A stretch of DNA of 64,000 nt from Cyrtodaria siliqua (GCA_037043455.1 JAWPHD010001146.1:124001-188000), one strand, 5' to 3'. Counted from the stretch's first letter, positions 25,467-37,900 are shown. Notes: a model not told the origin generated them from the letters alone. Program-made: numbers and translations.

Positions 25467-25500
25467 TTATAACAGTAGTATACATTCCGAACTCTAAGAG

Positions 25501-25792
25501 ATACTCTGCACCTTTGATCACGTGACCTTTATATAACATAGTTGCACGTGCTTTGTACACGTGATGTTGTGTGTCGGAGGTATCGTTCTGGTTTGATTGG
25601 TTGAAATGGATAAATGTTGACAACTGGCGACATGTTGATTACAGTTGCATACATGAAAAATAATTATCTCATTTTTATTTCAAAATATGTTTGACAAAAT
25701 CTGAAATGAAACCTCGCTCAACTATAGTTATTTTTGTGGTTTAATCGTCAAAGCCTTTTTCCTTCCGGTCTTTGGGTTACCATTTTAGGGTG
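25501..25792. other. Spacer, nothing recognised
   Basis: No gene or repeat is recognised between the LINE and the MITE M1 copy. Confidence 0.4.
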
Positions 25793-26298
25793 CATTACGT
25801 AGTCACGCCTTAATTCCATTAAGCGATGGGAAAGCTTATGAGCAGATTGTATAACGAATATGTCGGCAATAAAACATGTTTAAAAATATTGTTTACTGAA
25901 AAAATGCTATAACATGTTTAAAATTACCTAGTAAATGATTTAATTTTACATATAACTCCATGTCCACCGCCGTATGCATGCCATCTTTGGGATGGTTAAA
26001 ATTGTGTACTGTTGATTTTATTAATATTGAGTTCTGCTCAACCCGGGGCTAGAGGGCGTGAGCGGTAGCCAGCACATTTCACTACCGCTCATGAACAGTC
26101 TCAATCAAACCGAGACTGCAATATTTCGTATGTGTCGTGCTCGGCCGTTTCCAAAGGTCCATTATCATACTTTTTTACAATATGCAAAAGTTTTAAGCCG
26201 AAATTAATGTTTTATTGCATACTCCAGCCAACCCCGTTTTCGCTTCTTGGAGCAGGGGTTGGATGGGGTATGTAAGTTTATTCTCGGACCACGTAATG
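25793..26298 (+). mobile_element. MITE family M1, copy 2, with nested insertion
   Basis: Ends CATTACGTAGTCACGCC and GGACCACGTAATG, plus the CCAGCCAACCCCGTTTTCGC hairpin region at 26222-26275, match the other M1 copies. Compared with the 281-bp copy at 3814, this one carries about 200 bp of extra unrelated sequence at about 25960-26170, itself containing an inverted GAGCGGTAG and CTACCGCTC. Confidence 0.75.
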
Positions 26299-27069
26299 GA
26301 TACCTCATAAAGTGTTATGGTAGACCTTCAAGATGCGTCACATTTAGCATTTACAATAACTGCAGTTTTGACGTATAACTTGAAAATGAAAAAAATATAT
26401 ATTGACTCCCATCAATAATCAAAACAAAGAATAGTTGAAAAGTTTGGTAAACAATGATGTTAATTCCTTTTTTTCTTAAAAATGCATTTGTTTGGCATAA
26501 TCCATAAACTCCATGAAAGCAGCATTTATTGGAAATAGGTTCAAAAGATATTTTGAATAGTTGTAAATATGATTGATTTATGTATTATGTAAATATGTTG
26601 ATTTATTTACTATATATGTTTGATTTATAAGTATTAGTTGTATGTAATTGTGTGTGCATCATTGTTTGTATATATTCTCTCCTATACACGAAGAAAATAA
26701 AGACTAAAGAAAGAAGCTTTTGATTATGCACACTTATCAAGTTACCTCCCCTTGACGTAATGTTATCATCTATAGCAGATTATTACTTGGCAAATTTGAA
26801 ACTGTTTAATTGAATATTTTGTTCTAAATCAAGTGTGCTTACAAATATCAAACATTGTTTTATTTAGCTCTGTTACGATTTTATACAACTGGATTATGGG
26901 AAATGCCAACATTAACAGTGCACGGGTACCTTTTATTTCTGCTCGGTGTATTTAAAGAAACCGCTGGTAATACCCTAACCATATAAAAGTCACATGCAAG
27001 TTTGTATTAGTTGATGGTGTAGGCGACTATTTGTCCGAAATTTCGAAATTAACAAAATCGATAAAACCA
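26299..27069. other. Intergenic, mostly unassigned
   Basis: AT-rich with no ORF of interest. AACCGCTGGTAATACCCTAA at about 26958 recurs at about 30972 inside the composite element, indicating an interspersed fragment. Confidence 0.4.
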
Positions 27070-29310
27070 TAACAAACAAGAGGCCCACCAGGGCCTGAGG
27101 ACGCTCTACTTGCTAAAATGGTGCTTATATCAAGGGTTCTCGTCATATGATTCCCATCAGTGCTTCTTTTAAAACATTGCAAAAATACCCACAAAACTAC
27201 AACACATACAACAGAAACTGATAAACCCTTGACCCATGCTAACAATTTAAACAAGGGGCTCTAGTTCTTACTTGGTATGGTTATTTAGGGACTCGAGGCA
27301 CAGCAGTTGTATAAAATAGGGTCAAAACTCATTTCATATAACTGTTGTGCCTCGAATCCCTAAATAACCATACTAAATTAGAACTAGGTGTTGTTTTTAG
27401 AGAAAACAGATGTCTCCCCAACAGAAGAAAGGGCCATAAATCCGCCAAAAATCTTTAAACTGGAACACGACGAAGACATGTGCAACTAGGCTTGGCAGTG
27501 GTCGTTCCTGCCAAGTTTCATGGAAATACAGGCATCTGATCAGGAGAAGTAGTCGGGACAAAGCGTATGTGTTAAAACGTTTAAAGCGCCGTAACTCCAC
27601 CAAAAATCATTCAACCGGAACAAGACAGTGATATATGCAACCACGTTTCGTTCAAAGCCGAATGGTGGTTGAGGAGAACTAGCCTAGACAAAGTTTGTTT
27701 ATAAAAACGTTTTAAAGAGCCACAACTCCACCAAACATCATTTAATCGAAACACGACAATGATATGCGCAACTAGGCTTGCTACAGATTATTCTTGCCAA
27801 GTTTCATTGACAATCTGTTCAGAGGTTCGGGAAACCTAGTCTGGATAAAGTTTGTGTATAAGGTGCCATAACTCTGTCAAAAATCATTAAACCAGAACAT
27901 GGCAATGACTTGCGCAACTAGGTTTGGTACTGATCATTCCTGCAAAGTTTCGTTGAAAGGGCCATAACTCCGCCAAAATCATTCAACTGGAACACAGCGA
28001 TGATATGCACAACTAAGCTTGATACTGATCATCCTTGCCCAGTTTCTTTAAAATTCAGCCAGGGGTTCAAAAACACCAGTCCGGACAAAGTTTGTGTATT
28101 AAAACGTGTAAAAGCCCATAACTCCGCCAAAAATCTTTCAACCAAAACACGGTGATATGCATAACTTGGCTTGGTACTCTGCAATGTTTCTCTGAAATCC
28201 GGCCAGGGGTTCAGCAGAGCTAGTCCGGATAAAGTTTGTGTAGTAAAACCTTTAAAGGGCCATAACTCCGCAAAAAATCATTCAACCGGAACACGGTGAT
28301 GATATGCATAACTAAATTTGGTACTGATCATCCCTGCAAAGTTTCATTAAAATCCGGCCAAATGAAGGGACTAGCGTCTTAATGAGGTACAATAGAGCAT
28401 TTTAAACTAAATCTAGGGCCGTAACTCCGGTGTTACTAATACGATATAGCAGGTTTTCAAATTTGTCTGATCTTTCATTGATATTAACAATCTCGTAAAA
28501 TATCCGATGCAAAATGCAGGCCCTGCAGTGTTAACGAGGCCAAATGTTTAGCCTATTTCAGAAACTCAAGGGCCATAACTCCAGCATAAATGGTCAGATC
28601 TGGGTGGTAGAGATCTTATATTAAATGAGTGTTCACAAGGCAGAAATTAGCATTTTTCAGCAAAACAAGGGCCATAACTCTGGTGTTACTGATCCGATCT
28701 GGCTGGTTTCAAACTTATCCGAGATGTCATTGATATTAACAATCTGGCAAAATTTGGTAAAAATCAAATAATAAATGAAGGCTTATTATAGCAGTTTGCA
28801 GCAAAACATTGGCCATAACTCTGGTGTTACTAATTAGATCTGATTGGTTTTCGAATTCATCCGAGCTACCATTGATACAAATACACTAAGAAGGGTTCGT
28901 AAAGATCAAATACAAAATGAAGGTGCCAGAGTGTAAACAAGGCTTAATATGGCATTTTCCAGCAAAACAAGGGCCATAACTCTGGTGTTACTGATCCGAT
29001 CTAGCAGGTTTTCAACTCCTCTGAGCTTCCATTAATATAATTACACTGGTAAAGTTTCGTAAAGATCAAATACAAAATAGAGGTGCTAGAGTGTAAACAA
29101 GGCTTAATATGGCTCTTTTCAGCTAAACAAGGGCCATAACTCTAGTGTTACCAATTCGATTTCAATTTCAAACTCATCTTAGCTTTCATTGATATAAAGA
29201 TACTAGAAAAGTTTCGTAAAGATCCGATTATTAATGAAGTCACCATCGCGTAAACAAGACAAAAGTTAACGGACGATGGACGGACGACGGACGGACTACG
29301 GATAACTCGC
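27070..29310 (+). repeat. Divergent tandem repeat based on GGGCCATAACTC
   Basis: About 13 degenerate units of 100-165 bp each begin near GGGCCATAACTC. The first seven (about 27430-28380) continue with CCGCCAAAAATCATTCAACC. The later six (about 28418-29290) continue with TGGTGTTACTGATCCGATC. The stretch opens with CAAACAAGAGGCCCACCAGG (about 27076) and closes with a GGACGATGGACGGACGACGG run (about 29273). I recall this motif as widespread in bivalve genomes. No protein is encoded on either strand that I can see. Confidence 0.75.
27261..27387. mobile_element. 127-bp hairpin element with about 52-bp arms
   Basis: The left arm starting CTAGTTCTTACTTGGTATGG is the reverse complement of the right arm ending CCATACTAAATTAGAACTAG, with few mismatches. 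The loop is about 22 bp. It interrupts the GGGCCATAACTC repeat region near its start. Confidence 0.85.
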
Positions 29311-29713
29311 CATAAAACAACAATGTGTGAGGTAAATTTAATGCATAACACTGAATTGTATGCAATGTTAATTCTCAAACGAAGTATATGTATCAATAAA
29401 CGGTATACTGAAACCATTATTCAATAGAAAATATCAACGTTATTACAGTGTGATAATGATATGTGAATTATATTTAAGAAATACACATTTACGGTGAATT
29501 ATCGTGTAATGTATCACGGTTTGGAGTTCAATTGTAAACAATTATTTCACGAGCCCGAAGGGGGTGGGGGAGGAGGGGGAGGAGGGGGTGCACCGTAAAC
29601 AGCGAAGGTAAGAGAACAACGTAGGCAATTCATATATTAATAAGTAAAATAGTTTCAGTTAATAAACTTGCGTAGTGTAACTGTTACAGGTTTAACAGAA
29701 TATTAAATGGGTG
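29311..29713. other. Spacer with a G-rich run
   Basis: AT-rich except for 29561-29590, where runs of three to five G separated by A or T could form a G-quadruplex on the + strand. No gene seen. Confidence 0.5.
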
Positions 29714-29735
29714 TTCGACACGGCTAACAAGGGAC

Positions 29736-29918
29736 GTTATGTGATAAATAGAGGATCTTAAACGAGTTCCCATTTCATATAAGACTTATGCAACGAGTTA
29801 TGAATTATTTTTATTTTAACGAGCCTTTTGGCGAGTTAAAATTAAACATAATTCATAACGAGTTTCATAAATCTTATATGGAATGGGAACGAGTTTAAGA
29901 TCCTTTTTATCACATAAC
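29736..29918. repeat. Fold-back structure 1, about 85-bp arms
   Basis: GTTATGTGATAA, then GAGGATCTTAAACGAGTTCC at the left pairs with GGGAACGAGTTTAAGATCC and TTATCACATAAC at the right. The loop is near GAGCCTTTTGGCGAG. Confidence 0.85.
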
Positions 29919-30046
29919 ATTGCAATCAAATTAGTAAAAAATAATTAAGATGGACATAGAATCGCCACGACGTCAGACACACTTTAGCGCCAAAACGTCA
30001 TAAAGTATGTGACGTCGTAACGTCGCGTCTCACACATAACGTTGCG

Positions 30047-30532
30047 TATACAAGCCCAGTAATCGACATCATCAGCAGGTGCACGAGATGATCATCCGTA
30101 ATGAAGATTTTTCTCGACTCGGTAAGTAAACACACGCATTTCAGTTCTAATACTCAGTCCATAAAGATATAATCATGCCTAAAGTATCGCAAAAAAAGGT
30201 AAAAATACTAGGTTAATATTCACTTCTGCTAATACTTAGTAAAAAGAGAGAGCAGAATCGAAGAAAGTTATTCTAGCGAGATGATTCTCAGCGGAGTTTT
30301 TTTCATTTTTAACTTTCTTTGATTCTGCTCTCAATTCGCTAAGTATTAGCAGAAGTGAATATTAACCAAGTCTTTTTAGCATTGATTGCGATACTTTAGG
30401 CACAATTATATCTTTATGGACTGAGAATTAGAGCTGAAACGTGTGTGTTTACTTACCGAGTCGAAACAAATCTTCGTTACGGATGATCATCTCGTGCACC
30501 TGCTGATGACGTCGATTACTGGGCTTGGTATA
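30047..30532. repeat. Fold-back structure 2, about 220-bp arms
   Basis: Arms 30047-30270 and 30311-30532 are inverted copies with a 40-bp loop and few differences. The outer ends are TATACAAGCCCAGTAATCGA and its complement. The whole transcript of this region could fold into one long hairpin. Confidence 0.9.
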
Positions 30533-30763
30533 AAAGAGTTCGTGTTTTACCTCTTTATAAAATAGCAGTTTACGCCAACTTTTTAACAAACCAACAACAA
30601 TGTTTTGTATAAAGTGCATTATTTTTAAAAGCTGTCACAAATAATACGTTTATGACTCAGATCTGGGTGAAAACCGTGATATATTACAAGATATTTAACC
30701 GTAAAAGATGTTCTATTTCTATTCTAATACCTCTAAAATGTGAAAATAAAGCACACATCTGAA

Positions 30764-30872
30764 ATCTTTCGCATTGCTTTGCTTACTCCCCTAACGTTGC
30801 AAACGTTACAGTGATATCTTTCGCATTGCCTTGCTTATTCTCCTAACGTTGCAAACATTACAGTGATATATC
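30764..30872 (+). repeat. 54-bp tandem duplication
   Basis: ATCTTTCGCATTGC(T)TTGCTTA, then CCTAACGTTGCAAAC and TTACAGTGATAT, occurs twice in direct succession with four or five differences. Confidence 0.8.
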
Positions 30873-31493
30873 GTTGAATATAACGAGATATTTTAAACTA
30901 GGCTATATAGTGCGGGTGTATTAGAATAGGTTTTAACATGTATATAAATTATTCAATACATATGCTAAAATTAACCGCTGGTAATACCCTAACCACATGT
31001 TATACATGTAAAATCTCTTATTCCATCAACTAATATATAACGTTTTATGTGACACAAATAGCAGTTGTATGTTGTATGTTTGTATGAATGAATGATTCCC
31101 GCGATACATACGGCCAATCCGCCAGCAGATATTTGGATAACATTGCCTTAACGTTTACAATGTTTCCGAATAATGTATTTCTGTAGTTTGTCCTTTCCTC
31201 AGTTGTATATGTAAGGTCTACAATGCTTCATAAACCAAATAAAATGTATCTCGGATCGGCAACTTTATCTTGCTTTGTTGGTAATTTTCGTTTAATGTTT
31301 CTCTGTAGTACACGTTTACGAGTTAGATGTACGCTTGAGGCAGTCTACTTTTAAATTGAATGTCAGTCATTTTGAAGTTTAGTAATGTCGCGTGTCAATG
31401 ACACGTTCACCACTAAGGCGCTATATCTGTCAACTGGTTAGATATCTTTGACATGCGCGTGCTATATTGAAAAAAAATGTTTATTTATATAGT

Positions 31494-32010
31494 TTATTAT
31501 TAAAGGAGTTGATGCGCTATTTTCAAACAAGGGCGCTAAAAAAATTAAAAAAGCTGAAAGAAATATCAAAATGCCATGAGAAACAAAGAAGACCTATTGA
31601 AAACTTGATTTGCAAAGAAACATAAGTTTAGACGGCCAACTTTGAACGATGACGTCATCGCGCCTTTTTACCATATATGGAATAGTGACAAAATGTCTTT
31701 TAAAGCAAAGAAAATCACTGCAAATGAAAAAAAAGAATACAATTTATACATTTTACATCTTTAATCAATTTGCAGGGATTTTTTGCTTTAAAATGTGTTT
31801 TGTCTATATGTCATTTATAGTAAAAAGGCGCGATGACGTCATCGTTCCAAGATGGTCGCCTCCATTTATGTTCTTTGCAGATTTTCAATCGGTTATGTCT
31901 TCTTTATTTGTCATGGCATTTTGATATTTCTTTTATCTTTTTCGAGTTTTTCAGAGCCCTTTTAAATAAATCCTGTTTGAAAATAGTGCATCAACCCCTT
32001 TAAGTAATAA
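31494..32010. repeat. Fold-back structure 3, about 240-bp arms
   Basis: The left arm from TTATTATTAAAGGAGTTGAT and the right arm ending CATCAACCCCTTTAAGTAAT are inverted copies. Both contain GATGACGTCATCG, itself palindromic, next to GCGCCTTTTTAC or its complement. Arms differ at perhaps 15-20 percent of positions, so this fold-back is older than structure 2. Confidence 0.85.
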
Positions 32011-32729
32011 GAGTACTAAGGTCCCCGTGGAAATTCCAGGCAGGAATACGGCCACTGCTTATCCCCGTCAAAGGATTATCATCCTACCGAATTCATGTGT
32101 ATTATCTGTTTGTAATATCTGGCACACTATGATATGCAATACAACCTTTAATACAGAACAATGGTAAATAGTTGTCTGAAGGCAGGTCGACGCCACTCAG
32201 ACGAACGGACAAGTTGATCCCTATGTGTTGTCAGTTCTTTTCAGTAGGCGGCAACATTATTCAACAGTTTCAAAATTGAATTGTATGAAATCAAATCGCT
32301 ATTTTGTTACTCATAAAAACCCGAAACGCTATTTGTGTTACAATCCACCGCTAGTCGGTTACTCCGCGCAGTTTTTACTTATTTTCACTCAAGTTTAAAC
32401 TTTGCAATCTTTACAAGTAATTCCTCTGTTCTCATACTTTGTACTGATGTAAGTATTCGTGTCCAGTATGCTTCCATTACATAGGATGGATGTACTTCTT
32501 TCGAAACACTTAGCTAGGAAATGTTATAATGTGAAGCTGCTCTTATTTCAAAAAACATATTTTTAAGTTAATTTATTACATAACTGTCATAAATTTACAT
32601 TGAACTATGAATGACGTAATTTTAATATCACAAAAAAAAAGTTATATCGTCAATAACTTTGCCGGAACTACTTTCTTAACATTGGTTTAAAGTTAAAATA
32701 TTTTTTAATTTCTTCTTTTACGTAAAGTT
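32011..32729. other. Remainder of the composite element
   Basis: No ORF or repeat recognised between fold-back 3 and the right terminal inverted repeat. Confidence 0.35.
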
Positions 32730-32976
32730 ATTTATCACATAACGTCCCTTGTTAGCGGTGTCGAATATTATATTGTGTACATTAAGTATATTTAGTATAT
32801 TAAAGACAGTTATAAGTCGTAATTAAAATATAAAGACTGATGATAGTTTTCACATTTACAGTAATTTTTACGTTTAAGGTGAAGTGTCGATTCTTACGGA
32901 TGGCGGGAGGTGTACAGTACTGGTGCTACACAGGAAAGGTGGGTGGTCTGCCTCCTCCACAAACATAAATCGACCG

Positions 32977-34123
32977 CACTAGCGGATCCAGGGGGGGGGG
33001 CGCACCCGGCGCGCGCCCCCCCCTAAAAATTCCGGATCATACATGTATGTCCATTTTACTGTAGATAAAATATCAAATACGCCCTCAGTATAAAAAATTT
33101 TCTCGCTCGCTTCGCTCGCTCGACGCATCATGGCTAATGAGTGGTTTAATTAACACATTGTTAAATCCTTTTATTTGAAAACGGACTTTTTTATTCATAC
33201 ATGTATGTCCATGTTACTGTAGATAAAATGTCAAACAATTTCGATGCACACCCTCAGTATAAAAAAAATTCTCGCTCGCTTGACGCATAATGGCTAATGA
33301 GTGGTTTAATTAACACATTGTGTAATCCTTTTATTTGAAAACGGACTTTATAATTCATACATGTATGTCCATGTTACTGTAGATAATATATCAAACAATT
33401 TCGATGCACGCCCTCAGTATAAACAAATTCTCGCTCGCTCGACGCATAATGGCTAATGAGTGGTTTAATTAACACATTGTTAAATCCGTTTATTTGAAAA
33501 CGGACTTTTTATTCATACATGTATGTCCATGTTACTGTAGATAATATATCAAACAATTTCGATGCACGCCCTCAGTATAAACAAATTTCTCGCTCGCTCG
33601 ACGCATAATGGCTAATGAGTGGTTTAATTAACACATTGTTAAATCCGTTTATTTGAAAACGGACTTTTTTTATTCATACATGTATGTCCATGTTATTGTA
33701 GATAAAATATCAAACAATTTCGTTGCACGCCTTCAGTATAAAAAAAAGTCTCGCTCGCTTCGCTCGCTTGACGCATAATGGCTAATGAGTGGTTTAATTA
33801 ACACATTGTTAAATTCTTTTATTTGAAAACGGACTTTTTTTATTCATACGTGTATGTCCATGTTACTGTAGATAAAACATCAAACAATTTAGATGGACGC
33901 TCTCAGTATAATTTTTTTTCTCGCTCGCTTCGCTCGCTCGACGCATAATGGCTAATACATGATAAGTGGTTTAATTAACACATTGTTAAATCCTTTTATT
34001 TGAAAACGGACTTTTTTACCCTATAAATGCACTACCGCAAACGTTTTATGAGGCTAGAGACGGACCCGAAAATTGACCAAAATATTACGCCCCCCCTAAG
34101 CTCAAATCCTGGATCCGCCCCTG
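32977..34123 (+). mobile_element. Nonautonomous DNA transposon with internal tandem repeats
   Basis: The left end CACTAGCGGATCCAGGGGGG and the right end CCTGGATCCGCCCCTG are inverted. A direct repeat GACCG flanks it (32972-32976 and 34124-34128), fitting a 5-bp target duplication. The inside is six tandem units of about 158-170 bp starting ACATGTATGTCCAT (33041, 33199, 33359, 33517, 33678, 33848), each with TCGCTCGCTTCGCTCGCTCG or a shorter form. No transposase. The superfamily is not assigned. Confidence 0.75.
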
Positions 34124-34128
34124 GACCG

Positions 34129-34600
34129 TCATATATAGAGAGCCTCGCCATTCTTCGTTTTCTAAGCCTTGCCTAATAAACTTGATATTATGAATTACTA
34201 TTATTACCTATTTCTCAGAATGTTACGCGTATCGAGGACGCCGTCATGTTGTTGTTTTTTGTTTGTTTTATGACGTCAGGCAACGTTACGTGCATGATGT
34301 CAGATAACGTTACGTACAATAAACGCCGAGGGATTCCGCATTGACTTGCTCTATTGGTCAGTGCCCAATAAAGCAAAATTTAATAGGTCACCCCTTTATT
34401 AGGCAGAAAAGGGCATATCTGCATGATATATTAAATCTATATTAAATAAATATATTAAGACCTTACATGTATTGAAATGACGTAAAACACCATACAATCA
34501 AACGTTTGAGGTTCTAATAAAACTGTTTCTCATCGCTTGTCAACTCTTGTGTCACTTAGATACTCCACCGTTGGTCAGCATCAGTATCAGTCTGCTTCAG
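34129..34600. other. Spacer, nothing recognised
   Basis: AT-rich with two ACGTTACGT motifs near 34280-34320. No gene seen. Confidence 0.35.
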
Positions 34601-34975
34601 ATTATATTATTTATATGTACATGTACACCGTACAGTTTAACTGTTTATACCGTACAGTTTAACTGTTTATATGTACACCGTACAGTTAAACTGTTTATAT
34701 GTACATCTTACAGTTTAACTTTGTTTATATGTACACCGTACAGTTTAATTGTTTATATGTACACCGTACAGTTTAACTGTTTATATGTCACTTTACAGTT
34801 TAACTGTTTATATGTACAACACCGTACAGTTTAACTGTTTATATGTACACATTACGGTTTAACTGTTTATATGTACACCGTACAGTTTAACTGTTTATAT
34901 GTACACCGTACAGTTAAACTGTTTATATGTACACCTTACAGTTTAACTGTTTATATGTACACCGTAGACCGTACA
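34601..34975 (+). repeat. 28-bp minisatellite, left part
   Basis: About 12 copies of TACAGTTTAACTGTTTATAT followed by GTACACCG. The unit contains the near-palindrome CAGTTTAACTG. The array resumes at 39361 after the 979-bp satellite. Confidence 0.95.
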
Positions 34976-37900
34976 GGTCTAATTACACTAAATCAACAGG
35001 ATGTGCTCGCCTGGTGCAGTCGAAAGTAGTTCTGTATTAAAGAGTGCTAATCTTTTTTTCTTTAAAAACTTTTTTTAGTGCAGTTTCCTGTTATTTTTTG
35101 GCTGTAACTGTATTCTGGACATGTTGTTGATATTTGAAAATGCAGCTCATCATGTTTTTGACAGATTTTGATATAAATTTGAGAAGTGAAAGTAGACAGG
35201 GTATGAAATTGCAAGGGGTAAAAATAGTGTTGACCTTTGACCCGGTGTTAGTAAACAACTGAAGAAATGTTTCTTAGAAGGTATTAAACCCCCTATTTCC
35301 TTGTTGATGTTTAATAGCAGACATGTTTATTTGCATGATAAAGTAAGTTTCCCAGAATTCTAACGAGGTTTGAGTTTTTAACAGATTGTCAAAATTCTAA
35401 CTTTACTATGGAAGGGCAATGGAGACTCATTTACGCTATTATAACCTATAAGGAGAAATCATGTATTTTTCAGAATTGCATAAAAAATGATTTTCTATGC
35501 ATTTATTTTGTTTGAATAGGTGAGTTGAACTCAGAAACAGAGAAAAAATATCATTTTCAGACTTTTAGACTATTTTAGAGTGTTTTTGGCAACTTTTCCT
35601 CAAATTTTCTGATTTTCTCTAAAAATGTGATATTTTTTATTTTTTTTTGAATTTTTGTGAAAGATATATAGCAAAATGTGTGGTATACATACTCAAGGAT
35701 GCAAAACAAAGCCACCAGAGGTGATTTGATGAAAAAAATGTTGAACGGTTGCTGAGATATTGCTTTTTTTATTATTTCTTAATTTCGCGACAAAATTGAC
35801 TCGATTTAGTGCATGGTCAAGCGCAGGTAAATCGCAATAATTTCAAGATGAAGTCATTCGGCATTGCGAAACAAGTCAAAATGTTGTTTTATTAAGTTGT
35901 TGAGTTGAATCGACCAGTTTAATTAAAAAACATGACGCAAAATAATCCCTTATAGGTCTAATTACACTAAATCAACAGGATGTGCTCGCCTGGTGCAGTC
36001 GAAAGTAGTTCTGTATTAAAGAGTGCTAATCTTTTTTTCTTTAAAAACTTTTTTTAGTGCAGTTTCCTGTTATTTTTTGGCTGTAACTGTATTCTGGACA
36101 TGTTGTTGATATTTGAAAATGCAGCTCATCATGTTTTTGACAGATTTTGATATAAATTTGAGAAGTGAAAGTAGACAGGGTATGAAATTGCAAGGGGTAA
36201 AAATAGTGTTGACCTTTGACCCGGTGTTAGTAAACAACTGAAGAAATGTTTCTTAGAAGGTATTAAACCCCCTATTTCCTTGTTGATGTTTAATAGCAGA
36301 CATGTTTATTTGCATGATAAAGTAAGTTTCCCAGAATTCTAACGAGGTTTGAGTTTTTAACAGATTGTCAAAATTCTAACTTTACTATGGAAGGGCAATG
36401 GAGACTCATTTACGCTATTATAACCTATAAGGAGAAATCATGTATTTTTCAGAATTGCATAAAAAATGATTTTCTATGCATTTATTTTGTTTGAATAGGT
36501 GAGTTGAACTCAGAAACAGAGAAAAAATATCATTTTCAGACTTTTAGACTATTTTAGAGTGTTTTTGGCAACTTTTCCTCAAATTTTCTGATTTTCTCTA
36601 AAAATGTGATATTTTTTATTTTTTTTGGAATTTTTGTGAAAGATATATAGCAAAATGTGTGGTATACATACTCAAGGATGCAAAACAAAGCCACCAGAGG
36701 TGATTTGATGAAAAAAATGTTGAACGGTTGCTGAGATATTGCTTTTTTTATTATTTCTTAATTTCGCGACAAAATTGACTCGATTTAGTGCATGGTCAAG
36801 CGCAGGTAAATCGCAATAATTTCAAGATGAAGTCATTCGGCATTGCGAAACAAGTCAAAATGTTGTTTTATTAAGTTGTTGAGTTGAATCGACCAGTTTA
36901 ATTAAAAAACATGACGCAAAATAATCCCTTATAGGTCTAATTACACTAAATCAACAGGATGTGCTCGCCTGGTGCAGTCGAAAGTAGTTCTGTATTAAAG
37001 AGTGCTAATCTTTTTTTCTTTAAAAACTTTTTTTAGTGCAGTTTCCTGTTATTTTTTGGCTGTAACTGTATTCTGGACATGTTGTTGATATTTGAAAATG
37101 CAGCTCATCATGTTTTTGACAGATTTTGATATAAATTTGAGAAGTGAAAGTAGACAGGGTATGAAATTGCAAGGGGTAAAAATAGTGTTGACCTTTGACC
37201 CGGTGTTAGTAAACAACTGAAGAAATGTTTCTTAGAAGGTATTAAACCCCCTATTTCCTTGTTGATGTTTAATAGCAGACATGTTTATTTGCATGATAAA
37301 GTAAGTTTCCCAGAATTCTAACGAGGTTTGAGTTTTAACAGATTGTCAAAATTCTAACTTTACTATGGAAGGGCAATGGAGACTCATTTACGCTATTATA
37401 ACCTATAAGGAGAAATCATGTATTTTTCAGAATTGCATAAAAAATGATTTTCTATGCATTTATTTTGTTTGAATAGGTGAGTTGAACTCAGAAACAGAGA
37501 AAAAATATCATTTCAGACTTTTAGACTATTTTAGAGTGTTTTTGGCAACTTTTCCTCAAATTTTCTGATTTTCTCTAAAAATGTGATATTTTTTTTTTTT
37601 TTTGGAATTTTTGTGAAAGATATATAGCAAAATGTGTGGTATACATACTCAAGGATGCAAAACAAAGCCACCAGAGGTGATTTGATGAAAAAAATGTTGA
37701 ACGGTTGCTGAGATATTGCTTTTTTTATTATTTCTTAATTTCGCGACAAAATTGACTCGATTTAGTGCATGGTCAAGCGCAGGTAAATCGCAATAATTTC
37801 AAGATGAAGTCATTCGGCATTGCGAAACAAGTCAAAATGTTGTTTTATTAAGTTGTTGAGTTGAATCGACCAGTTTAATTAAAAAACATGACGCAAAATA

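Larger units (their letters stand above)
20846..25500 (-). mobile_element. Nearly full-length dead LINE with L1-type ORF1 and EN-RT ORF2
   Basis: Reading on the minus strand, the order is ORF1 (from 25466), ORF2 endonuclease, reverse transcriptase, and a C-terminal Cys-rich domain ending at 21023, then a short 3' UTR. The 3' end is not poly(A) but a short pentamer repeat (TTCTG)n at about 20866-20846. Several frameshifts and stops make it inactive. The ORF1 type recalls L1/Tx1-like elements, whereas the short tandem-repeat tail is more like CR1/L2-like elements, so I leave the clade open. It sits about 250 bp upstream of the conserved promoter of gene copy B. Confidence 0.9.
29714..32765. mobile_element. 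Composite element bounded by 36-bp inverted repeats
   Basis: TTCGACACGGCTAACAAGGG followed by ACGTTATGTGATAAATA at the left (29714-29750) is matched in inverted form at 32730-32765 with one difference. The 3,052-bp interior has no transposase ORF but contains three fold-back structures, entered separately. No clear target duplication was found, so it may be one large nonautonomous element or nested insertions into an ancestral one. Confidence 0.6.

Noticed and set aside
31649..31924. 91-codon ORF on +
   Set aside because: It crosses the centre of fold-back structure 3 and both halves derive from inverted copies of noncoding sequence.
32730..32765. Target-site duplication for the composite element 29714-32765
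   Set aside because: AATATTA occurs near both ends, but at different distances from the inverted repeats, so I did not count it.
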